A stretch of DNA of 64,000 bases from Bog-473 sp963711065 (GTDB lineage: Bacteria; Actinomycetota; Acidimicrobiia; Acidimicrobiales; RAAP-2): assembly GCA_963711065.1 (NCBI GenBank), contig CAVQCO010000007.1, positions 248,001 through 312,000 on the forward strand, read 5' to 3'. The notes below the pieces were generated by a model, which worked only from the letters and a program-made list of their open reading frames with translations, did no database searches and was not told the origin of the DNA. Made by a program: the position numbers and the translations under genes. The number at the start of each line of letters is the position of its first letter. The first letter of the stretch is position 1. Shown here piece after piece: positions 1 to 6,547 of the stretch.

Positions 1-1
1 G

Positions 2-328
2 GCGACATCCGCGGGATGCCGATTGACTAGTCCCGCCTTCTTCCCGCACACGGACCAGCTTGCAGCGATTCGCACTTGCTACAGCTCGATCGGAATCCTT
101 CGTGCAAGCACGGCTCTTGTGTTCAACATCAATGCCGGAAGACCCGTGGCTCTGATAGCGACCGCACCCCCCGGATCGCTCTTTCAGGGTCTGTCTATTG
201 ACTCGTCTGGCCAACACGTCTTGCTGGGCATCGTCAACAGGTCCCCCGCAGGTGCCGAGGATGCCCAGGTAGAGAAGGGACGACTCGTTACGGTAAGCCA
301 CGGGGCTCCGACCGACGCTCAGTGGTGA
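2..328 (+). CDS. C-terminal end of an unidentified protein (5' end outside window)
   Basis: The reading frame is open from base 2 to the stop at 326-328 with no stop upstream, so this is most likely the last ~108 codons of a longer gene. A TTG at 23 could formally start a 101-aa protein, but it has no ribosome binding site. Stretches such as LSIDSSGQHVLLGI look like one blade of a WD40/TolB-type beta-propeller; that resemblance is weak. No product is assigned. The next 90 bp hold nothing recognisable. Confidence 0.5.
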   Translation, partial: ATSAGCRLTSPAFFPHTDQLAAIRTCYSSIGILRASTALVFNINAGRPVALIATAPPGSLFQGLSIDSSGQHVLLGIVNRSPAGAEDAQVEKGRLVTVSHGAPTDAQW

Positions 329-418
329 GAGCCGCTCCTAGCCGAACCTAACGAGTTGCGCCGCCGAACTGCATGAAGACTGGGGCCAGGGGGTGCCCCC
401 ATGCGCCGGACCGGGGCG

Positions 419-1003
419 CTATTCGGGCGAGTGCGACGCTCTGTCGAGGTCGTGAACGTCCGGCCGACTGTACAGATCGTCGATTTGAGCGATGACTGTC
501 TCGACCGTCGGCTGGTATCCGTTGTCGGTGTTCACGACGATGGCTGGGCAGTCGAAGTCCAGCGGTTCATACAGCTCAGAGTTGAGCCGTTCCACGACGG
601 GAACCAGCTTCTTTAGCCGCATTTCTCCGCAGAGCGGATCGTTCCGCATCCTCTGCTCCCACCGTTCGAACGAGTGAACGCTACGGCAGTGCACGTTGAC
701 CAAGGTGCTCCGCGGTGCCAAGCGGCTTGCCACATCCGATTCGCTCACTTCGGGGTAGAAGGTCTGTTCGGCAACGAAGCTAATGCCCGACTCGATCCAA
801 AGCTCCATGGATCGAAAGAATGGTTCGACGCCCGATTCTCCTAGCTCTGTGGCCCTGTCCAAAGTGCGCCACCGCCCGTGAACCAGGCGGTCCTTGTGCA
901 GCACCGGGAGGTCCAATCCGACGGCGAGTGCTTCCGCCAACGTGGTCTTGCCCGATCCCGGCGCCCCGCCTACGAGGACGGCCAGAGACGGACGATCCGG
1001 CAT
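419..1003 (-). CDS. P-loop kinase-like AAA family ATP-binding protein
   Basis: This 194-aa protein begins with a Walker A motif (GGAPGSGKTT, residues 12-21) directly after the first beta-strand, as in small nucleotide/sugar kinases and zeta-toxin or chloramphenicol-phosphotransferase-like P-loop proteins. A conserved KDRL stretch follows at about residue 37 and an Arg-rich lid-like region near 115-130. The substrate cannot be read from the sequence. The start has no Shine-Dalgarno, but a TACGGT -10-like box lies 6 nt before the ATG, which suggests a leaderless transcript. The gene sits just beyond the right end of the IS110 insertion, which may have separated it from its former upstream neighbour. 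Confidence 0.75.
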   Translation of the reverse strand: MPDRPSLAVLVGGAPGSGKTTLAEALAVGLDLPVLHKDRLVHGRWRTLDRATELGESGVEPFFRSMELWIESGISFVAEQTFYPEVSESDVASRLAPRSTLVNVHCRSVHSFERWEQRMRNDPLCGEMRLKKLVPVVERLNSELYEPLDFDCPAIVVNTDNGYQPTVETVIAQIDDLYSRPDVHDLDRASHSPE

Positions 1004-1025
1004 GGCGGCACCGTACCGCAGAGAC

Positions 1026-1041
1026 GGGGCAGCCCTGCCCC
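1026..1041. other. short GC-rich hairpin between IS element and kinase-like gene
   Basis: GGGGCAG and CTGCCCC form a 7-bp stem with a 2-base loop. It lies between the IS110 right end and the kinase-like gene. It could be a weak terminator or part of the insertion target; no T-run follows on either strand, so intrinsic termination is doubtful. Confidence 0.3.
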
Positions 1042-1049
1042 CGTTCGAT

Positions 1050-2199
1050 GCTCCTATGGGCTGTCAAGTCCTAATTTCTCGTGAGGTAGGAGACTGAACA
1101 CCTCACGGGCGACGTAGCGCTTGAGGCATCGCACCGCCTCCTTCTTGGTCAGCCCCTCCCTCTTGCGTCGATCGATGTACTCGGCGGTTCGAGGGTCGTA
1201 GACCATCCGGGTGAGAACGATGTGCCAGAGGGCAGAGTTGGCTTGGCGATCACCGCTGCGGCTGAGGCGGTGCCGCTCGTTCTTCCCGCTGCTGGCATCG
1301 AGCGGTGAGGCGCCGCAGAGATGGGCGAAGGCCGCCTCGTTGCGCAGGCGTCCGGGATTGTCGCCGGCCGCGACGAGGAGGGCCGACGCCGCGTCGGTCC
1401 CGATGCCGAGGGTGGCGACAAGTTCAGGGGCGGTCTCTTTGACCAAGGGCTTCAAGATGGCGTCGATCTCGGAGATCTCCTCTTCGAGGGTGAGGGCCCG
1501 TCGGGCCAACATGCGCAGCGTGAACTTGGTCAAAGAGACGATGTCGCGCTTGGACCCCGGTCGATAGGCCGAAGCGCGCTCGAGGAGGCGGAACACGCTG
1601 AGGCCACGGAGCTCGTCTCGGACAGACTCGGGCGCGGTCGAGACCAGGTTGCGCATCTGGTTGAGCGCTTGGGTCCGACCCTTGCGTGCTGAGGACCGGG
1701 CCACCCGCAAAACCCGCATGGATTCGACGTTTCCGTCCCTCGTCTTGGCTTCACCAGCTGCCTCGCCCGACTGGGCGGCACGAGCAGCCGAGATGGCATC
1801 TTGGGGATCGGACTTGCCCTTGCGCCGCCGGCGCTGTCGGTTGGGGCGGTCCACTTCGACGACTCGAACCCGTTCCGCCTGGAGGTGTCGGGTGAGCCCG
1901 GCGCCATAGGAACCGGTCCCTTCGACGCCGACCAGCTCGACGGGGCCGAAGTCGGCGAGCCACCCCAGCAGCTTCTTGTAGCCGCTCTCGGTGGTGGCGA
2001 AGCTCTCGACGCCGAGCAGGGTGCCCCGCTCGTCCAAAGCCGCAGCTACATGGACGTCGAGGTGTGTATCGACGCCGCCCGTGATGCTCCGTGCCAAAGT
2101 GGTCACTGTCATCCCTTCGTTGGTTTGGGTTGGGGTGACACCGCACCGAGCGGAACGACGGACAGGACAGCGACGGGCCTGTGTGAGGCAGGCTCCTAT
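1050..2199 (-). mobile_element. IS110-family insertion sequence (ends tentative)
   Basis: The element is defined by an intact IS110-type transposase. The 8-mer GCTCCTAT occurs at 1050-1057, overlapping the transposase stop, and again at 2192-2199 upstream of it. IS110 elements lack terminal inverted repeats and are instead bounded by a short shared core, so this direct repeat is a candidate core, and these coordinates use it. If the true left end lies further out, the element could reach about 2340. On the transposase strand a perfect TTGACA sits at the right end (1062-1067). Confidence 0.55.
1054..2112 (-). CDS. IS110-family transposase (DEDD recombinase)
   Basis: This 352-aa protein has the two expected domains. 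The N-terminal RuvC-like DEDD domain shows D15 (GVDTH), E64 (GVEGTGSYG), and D102/D105 (KSDPQDA). The C-terminal Transposase_20 (IS116/IS110/IS902) domain shows a helix-hairpin-helix-like LGIGTDAASALL and the LCGASPLDASSGKNER block, whose serine is the likely nucleophile. The length is usual for the family and the frame is intact, so the enzyme may be active. The gene ends in ...LGLDSP with the stop codon inside the probable right end. Confidence 0.95.
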   Translation of the reverse strand: MTVTTLARSITGGVDTHLDVHVAAALDERGTLLGVESFATTESGYKKLLGWLADFGPVELVGVEGTGSYGAGLTRHLQAERVRVVEVDRPNRQRRRRKGKSDPQDAISAARAAQSGEAAGEAKTRDGNVESMRVLRVARSSARKGRTQALNQMRNLVSTAPESVRDELRGLSVFRLLERASAYRPGSKRDIVSLTKFTLRMLARRALTLEEEISEIDAILKPLVKETAPELVATLGIGTDAASALLVAAGDNPGRLRNEAAFAHLCGASPLDASSGKNERHRLSRSGDRQANSALWHIVLTRMVYDPRTAEYIDRRKREGLTKKEAVRCLKRYVAREVFSLLPHEKLGLDSP

Positions 2200-2430
2200 T
2201 AGGTCACTCCGTCCGACCGGCAGGTGTCGAGTGGGTGACCGGGCCAGGCCGACGGATCGAACTAAAGACAGTCCCGAAGGACGTCAGCCGGTTTGCTGGA
2301 GTCAGACCTGGCCTGGGCACCCACCCACACGCTGACCAATCCGTTCACCGAAGTGGTGGATCATTCAGCGGCCACTTCAATCCTCGCTGCCGGGACTGGG
2401 CGTGACGACTATCGGCGCGATGAGGACCGA
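2113..2430 (-). other. non-coding IS110 left-end region, candidate bridge-RNA locus
   Basis: About 320 bp without a credible ORF lie upstream of the transposase. IS110 elements of the LE type encode a structured bridge RNA here that guides target and donor recognition. On the transposase strand the stretch contains several self-complementary pieces, for example CCTG and CAGG around CCTCACA (2177-2190). Which part belongs to the element is unclear, because the candidate core repeat at 2192-2199 would leave only about 80 nt inside it. RNA identity is inference. Confidence 0.25.
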
Positions 2431-2814
2431 TCAGTACCTCTCGACGAGGTGTGCCCGGCTTGCGGGTAGCTCGTACGGATCCGGCCAGAAGTCAGTGATC
2501 AGAACGATCTTTCCGTCGTCTTGGAGCTCGAAGAAGCACAGCCCAGGTTGGATGCTTCCGTCGGCGTTCGTGAACTCGATCCAGCTGGACGCGTGAAGTC
2601 CTTCACCGATTATTTGAATGATCTTCAGGCGCCAGTCACCTGGAAATCCTTCGACATTGAACCGCACATAGTTGGTACGACCACGTACCCGTTCGCGGGT
2701 CTGGGGTCCTTCGTACACCACGTCTTCGGCTAGAAGGTCGCCAAAGGCACCCCAGTCTCTGGCATTGGCTGCCGCCCAATATGCGGTCACGACTGCATTG
2801 GCATCCTTCACCAA
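2431..2814 (-). CDS. NTF2-like (SnoaL-type) protein
   Basis: This 127-aa protein has the alpha+beta cone layout of the NTF2/SnoaL superfamily. An N-terminal helix (VVTAYWAAANARDW) is followed by DLLAEDVVYEGPQTRERVRGR, a central FNVEGFPGDWRLKI strand, and a C-terminal ITDFWPDPYELP. The family includes small-molecule isomerases/hydrolases and ligand-binding domains; the substrate cannot be told. It stands alone, its 3' end facing the IS110 element. Confidence is high for the fold and low for the function. Confidence 0.75.
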   Translation of the reverse strand: MVKDANAVVTAYWAAANARDWGAFGDLLAEDVVYEGPQTRERVRGRTNYVRFNVEGFPGDWRLKIIQIIGEGLHASSWIEFTNADGSIQPGLCFFELQDDGKIVLITDFWPDPYELPASRAHLVERY

Positions 2815-2822
2815 CGAGAACG

Positions 2823-3140
2823 CTAGATCCTGGCCGTACCGACGTGCCTCCGTACATTGCCGGGACCGGGTGCCACCCTGCGCACATTCGGGCTAGCGCC
2901 ACAGAGGATTCCCGCACTCGGCGGGTCCTCGCCGTTCCAGCCCAGCTTGCGCCGCAACCGCTGGACGGCGTACTTGACGCGCGAGGGGGCTTGTAGCAGC
3001 TCGCTCGGATCTTCCCAGGCAACCTGCTGGCCCGGTGGCAGCACCTGGCCTTGGCGGGCCCGAGTATCTCGACCTCGCAGTCGATCTCGGCGTCCCACGC
3101 GAGGCACTGACCCATTTGGTCGTGCATTCACCTTGTTCAA
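2823..3140 (-). pseudogene. possible degenerate regulator remnant; otherwise no convincing gene
   Basis: The 630 bp between the NTF2-like gene and the DUF4157 gene carry no ORF with normal protein-like composition. One minus-strand frame contains SRVKYAVQRLRRKLGW, which resembles the recognition-helix end of an OmpR-type winged helix (...HIRRLRRKLG...). The flanking residues look like out-of-frame Arg/Pro-rich translation. It could be a frameshifted regulator fragment. The resemblance is short and may be chance. Beyond the palindrome at 3165, nothing is seen in 3183-3446. Confidence 0.22.
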
Positions 3141-3164
3141 CGGCCACTCACGGGCCTCGGCCGA

Positions 3165-3182
3165 TAGTAGAGCGCTCTACTA
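3165..3182. promoter_or_regulatory. perfect 18-bp palindrome, TetR-type operator candidate
   Basis: TAGTAGAGCGCTCTACTA is identical to its own reverse complement over all 18 bases. Its size and uninterrupted symmetry fit a TetR-family operator rather than a terminator stem. It is located in the gene-poor gap, about 25 bp before the degenerate minus-strand frame at 3140. No intact TetR gene is nearby; the only one in the window is at 57.7 kb and is linked to a different operator. The target gene is unknown. Confidence 0.45.
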
Positions 3183-3446
3183 CGAGGGCGGACTGGGTGG
3201 ACGCAATGGAAACTGGGTGGACGGAAGCGCACTCCGGCGGACTGGGGGACGACCATAGCGACGGAGAACACCACCTTGCCAAGGTGAGGGTCGCGGGTTC
3301 CGAATGACCGTCTGCCGCTCAATCTGCCTACCGCTCGGTACCGTCATCTCCTCCAAGAGAACTCGGCCACTCCGCGTATGAAAATCGAGGCCGGCCGCGG
3401 CACTCGCCCAACGTCGGACCCTTACACGAATACCCGACAAAGAGGA

Positions 3447-5528
3447 CTATCGCTGGATCTGGATGAAGATGAGACCGCCCAGGTCAAAAGAGTTGGGTCC
3501 GGCGGACTGGAAGGTGGGTCCGAGCCCTGCCTGGGCGCCGACGGCGAACCAGTCCTTTGGCTGCCACACGAACTGGGAGCCTGCGCTGAGCTGCGCCTGG
3601 GTGCCGCCGACGGTGATGTTCTCCCCGGCCATCAGCTGCGCCCAGAAGCTCCACTGGAGGTTTGCCGGGAGGGCGATGACATAGGACTCCTGGCCACCGA
3701 AGCCCAACGTCCACTGCCGCGTCGTGAGGCTGTACTGCGCCTGGATGAACCCCTGACGCTCCTCGCCGCTCTGATCCTTCCCGTGGTACTGCTTCGTGAG
3801 TGCCGCCTGGTACTGGTTCAGCCACTCGGTCAGGGGCGCGCTCCCGGCCGCCGAGGTGTAGAAGTGGCGCACACCGCCCAGACCCCCCTGTGCGCTCCAC
3901 TGGTCGATGGCGTCGCGTCGCGGTGTCGCGAGCGGGGTCGTGTCCGTGCCGAGGCTGACGGGTGACGACCGTCGCCGAAGCCCGAGCACGATCTCGCCCG
4001 GACGGCCGGCGGCGAAGCCCCGGGCGAAGTGGTTCTCCCACTCGGCCCCGGTGGCCGCGATCAGCCGGTCCTCGACCGTCTTGGCCCGCTCGTCGGCCTT
4101 CTCCTCCGGGTCCGCCTGGGTGGGGTCAGGACCGGCGTCGACCCAGACCCAGGCGCCGGGACACCGAGTGAAGATGGCCTTCAGTTCGGGGCCGTACCGC
4201 TCGACGTCGACGGGGTCTTTCGGACCGTAGACGGCGAAGTCCATTGACTCGAAGGAGCAGTCCCACTCGATGTGCGTCGGGCGCTGCCGGATCAGGGTGG
4301 TCCGGACGGGCCCAGGTCGGACCCTGATGGTGGCGTCGTTCGGCCCGAAGCCGGCCTCGCTCAGCGGGTCGTCATCGAACTGGTAACCCTTGGGTTCCTC
4401 CGTGGTGGACGCGCTTTCGTCGTGGCGGGGTGTCGGGGTGGGGGAGGCCGTGCCCTGGTCCTGACGGGGTTCCTCCTTCGTCGGCGGGGGCGTCGTCGTG
4501 AGGGGCGGCGGTGCAGGTTGGACTGGTGGCGTCACGACCGGGTTCGGGTCCGGTTGGAGCGAGCGTTCCTGGGAGCGGGGCATCGGCACCGACATGCAGG
4601 GCGACACGACCTCAGGTTCGGCCTCCCCGGGACCGGCCTTCGGTCCCCAGCGATAGGGACGGTCCGGTGGACAGGTCGCGTCCTTTTCGTCGTCCTGTCG
4701 GGTGAGGCTGCCCAGCTGGCGCTGGACTCGGACGCCCGCGGCGCCGGCCTGTTGGATGGTGTGCGTGAGCTCGTGGGCCAGCAGGCGGCGGCCATCGGCA
4801 CTGTCCGGTCGGAGGGGCCCATCGAAGACGATGTCACTGCCCACGGTGTAGGCACGGGCGCCCAGGGCCCTGGCGGAGGCCGCCGATGCGACGTCGTCGT
4901 GCGCCCGGACATGTCCGAGGGGGACGCCGAAGCGCGGCTCGAAGAAGGCCCGTGTTTCGTCGTCGAGCGGCCGGCCGGGCCGGGTGAGCGCCTCTGCAAC
5001 CGCCGAAGGCGCGCTCTGTCGCTCGGTCGCCGGATGGGTGTCGGCGTGCGACAGTGCCGCGTCGCGGCAGGACGCGCAGGAGCAGTTGACGACGTTCGCT
5101 GCGGCTGGGGAGATCGCAGGGAAGCTCGCTCGTGGGCGGTTGGCCAGCGCGGCGACGCCGTCGGCCTCGCGCTCGAGTGGGTCGTCGGCTGGGCCGACGG
5201 TGAGGCTGGCCTGGAGCATGTGATGCGTATCGAGGGCACCGGACGCCGCGCCGCGTGCCGGGTTCGTCCCGGCGCCGTGGCTGGGAACAACGCGACTCGG
5301 TGGGAGCAAACCGCCAACAGACGTTCGGTCCTCTGCACTGCGCTCTGCCGCGTTGACGTGAGGCGGCCGGTGGTTGACCGACGCCTCGGGTGCCTGGCTC
5401 GGACCCCGGCACAACATCGTCGACGCGCCCACGAGAGAATTGTAGCTTCGACCCGGCCGTGAATGTCGGACGACGGTCTCCGTTCGGCGGCGCTGCGCGA
5501 GCGGCGTGTGCGACGCACGCGTCAACAT
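3447..5528 (-). CDS. DUF4157 eCIS-associated protein with OmpA-like and beta-barrel-like C-terminus
   Basis: This protein has up to 693 aa. Residues ~104-265 are a DUF4157 region, with DDPLEREADGVA, a CxCxxC-type cluster (NCSCASC, 148-154), RPLDDETRAFFEPRFG and the zinc-peptidase-like HELTH at 252-256. DUF4157 is the commonest N-terminal domain of eCIS-associated toxins. A Pro/Thr-rich linker (~320-395) leads to a region (~425-525) with the spacing of an OmpA C-terminal domain, then ~120 residues of alternating amphipathic strands ending in IFIQIQR, like a small beta-barrel. The ATG at 5528 lacks a ribosome binding site; a later start (for example ATG at 5417) is possible. It is probably cargo or a tail-associated protein of the adjacent injection system. 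Confidence 0.8.
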   Translation of the reverse strand: MLTRASHTPLAQRRRTETVVRHSRPGRSYNSLVGASTMLCRGPSQAPEASVNHRPPHVNAAERSAEDRTSVGGLLPPSRVVPSHGAGTNPARGAASGALDTHHMLQASLTVGPADDPLEREADGVAALANRPRASFPAISPAAANVVNCSCASCRDAALSHADTHPATERQSAPSAVAEALTRPGRPLDDETRAFFEPRFGVPLGHVRAHDDVASAASARALGARAYTVGSDIVFDGPLRPDSADGRRLLAHELTHTIQQAGAAGVRVQRQLGSLTRQDDEKDATCPPDRPYRWGPKAGPGEAEPEVVSPCMSVPMPRSQERSLQPDPNPVVTPPVQPAPPPLTTTPPPTKEEPRQDQGTASPTPTPRHDESASTTEEPKGYQFDDDPLSEAGFGPNDATIRVRPGPVRTTLIRQRPTHIEWDCSFESMDFAVYGPKDPVDVERYGPELKAIFTRCPGAWVWVDAGPDPTQADPEEKADERAKTVEDRLIAATGAEWENHFARGFAAGRPGEIVLGLRRRSSPVSLGTDTTPLATPRRDAIDQWSAQGGLGGVRHFYTSAAGSAPLTEWLNQYQAALTKQYHGKDQSGEERQGFIQAQYSLTTRQWTLGFGGQESYVIALPANLQWSFWAQLMAGENITVGGTQAQLSAGSQFVWQPKDWFAVGAQAGLGPTFQSAGPNSFDLGGLIFIQIQR

Positions 5529-5548
5529 CGCGTTAGCGGAGCGTCAAA
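5520..5548 (+). promoter_or_regulatory. 11-bp-spaced heptamer array (SARP-type operator) between cargo genes
   Basis: CGTCAAC, CGTTAGC and CGTCAAA begin at 5520, 5531 and 5542, an exact 11-bp period with 4-nt spacers. This is the layout of SARP operators, and the heptamer matches those before the sheath and DUF4280 genes. It lies between the divergent DUF4157 and papain-like genes, about 215 bp before the latter, and overlaps the annotated DUF4157 start, which favours a later start for that protein. The rest of 5549-5764 shows no gene. Confidence 0.5.
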
Positions 5549-5764
5549 AACGTACAGGCCGAGGTGCGCGGTGTCGTGCCAATCGACGACATCGTTGCGG
5601 CGACGCGACCTCTGGTCGGGACCTCACCGTGAGCTGAGAACGCGTCGTACTCTCGCTCGCGCGCTGCAGTTGACCTGTGCGCCGCGGTATGAGACAACAG
5701 ATGGAGACCATGCGGCGGGAGGTCGACAGAGAAGTTCACGACGACCCGAGGGGGATTGACCACA

Positions 5765-6511
5765 ATGTTGACTCACTACAAGTTGGGCCGAATCCACGAC
5801 CACAAGCCACCGCCCGTCCCAGACCTCGCCACGTACGCGACCAAGCCGCTGCCGCCGCCGGCGGCGTCGGTCGCCATTCCCTCCATCTCGGGCAATTCCC
5901 GTGCCGACTGGGGGATGTTGGGAAACGACCAGTGGGGCGACTGCACGATCGCCGGCGCCGACCATGTGATCGAGGCGGACAGCGCGATCACATCAGAGCC
6001 GTACACCGCGCCGAGCCTGACCGCGGTCGAGCACGAGTACTTCGGGCTGACCGGCGGCCCTGACAGCGGCCTCGTCCTCAGCCAGGTCCTCACGTCCTGG
6101 CGGAGCACTGGCATGTTCGGCAACAAGCTCTTTGCGTATGCGCCAGTCCACGTCAACAACACAACGTTGTTGCAGCAGTGCATCGACTGGTTCGGCGACG
6201 CCTACGTCGGGGTGAACCTGCCCCAGCCGGCCGAGAACCAATTCAAGCCGGACGGCTCGGGCGTCTGGGACCTGACCGAGACAAGCGCCGACCAGCAGAT
6301 CGAAGGAGGGCACTGCGTCGTCCTCGTGGCCTACGACGCCGATCGGTTCTACGCCGTCACTTGGGGGGCGATCGTCGCTGTCACTTACCGCTGGTGGGCC
6401 AAGTACGGGGACGAGGCCTGGGCCACGATCACGCAGGAGTTCGTCCAGCGCAACGGCGACGCCCGCGGCATAAGTCTGTCGAACCTCGTGGCCGACCTCA
6501 ACAACGCCTGA
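5765..6511 (+). CDS. papain-fold (C1-like) cysteine peptidase-like protein, eCIS-linked
   Basis: This 248-aa protein matches a phage-associated papain-like family. WGMLGNDQWGDCTIAG places a candidate nucleophile at Cys60, EGGHCVVLVAYD a His at 183, and AVTWGA a Trp/Gly block near 200, the order Cys-His-(N/S)WG seen in clan CA peptidases. There is no signal peptide. ATG 5765 is chosen because GAGGGGG lies about 10 nt upstream; TTG 5756 is the alternative. It is the only plus-strand gene inside the eCIS locus and ends 36 bp from the converging beta-helix gene. It could be an injected effector or a maturation protease. Confidence 0.65.
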   Translation: MLTHYKLGRIHDHKPPPVPDLATYATKPLPPPAASVAIPSISGNSRADWGMLGNDQWGDCTIAGADHVIEADSAITSEPYTAPSLTAVEHEYFGLTGGPDSGLVLSQVLTSWRSTGMFGNKLFAYAPVHVNNTTLLQQCIDWFGDAYVGVNLPQPAENQFKPDGSGVWDLTETSADQQIEGGHCVVLVAYDADRFYAVTWGAIVAVTYRWWAKYGDEAWATITQEFVQRNGDARGISLSNLVADLNNA

Positions 6512-6547
6512 GCCATTTGGTCGCGCGAAGGCGACAGTGGTGCCGAG

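Noticed and set aside
1010..1067. TTGACA at the IS110 right end as promoter for the kinase-like gene
   Set aside because: The nearest -10-like box (1010-1015) is about 46 bp away, far beyond a functional spacer.
4272..5462. 396-codon plus-strand ORF opposite the DUF4157 gene
   Set aside because: Arg/Gly-rich antisense frame; the minus strand has the HELTH-containing DUF4157 domain.
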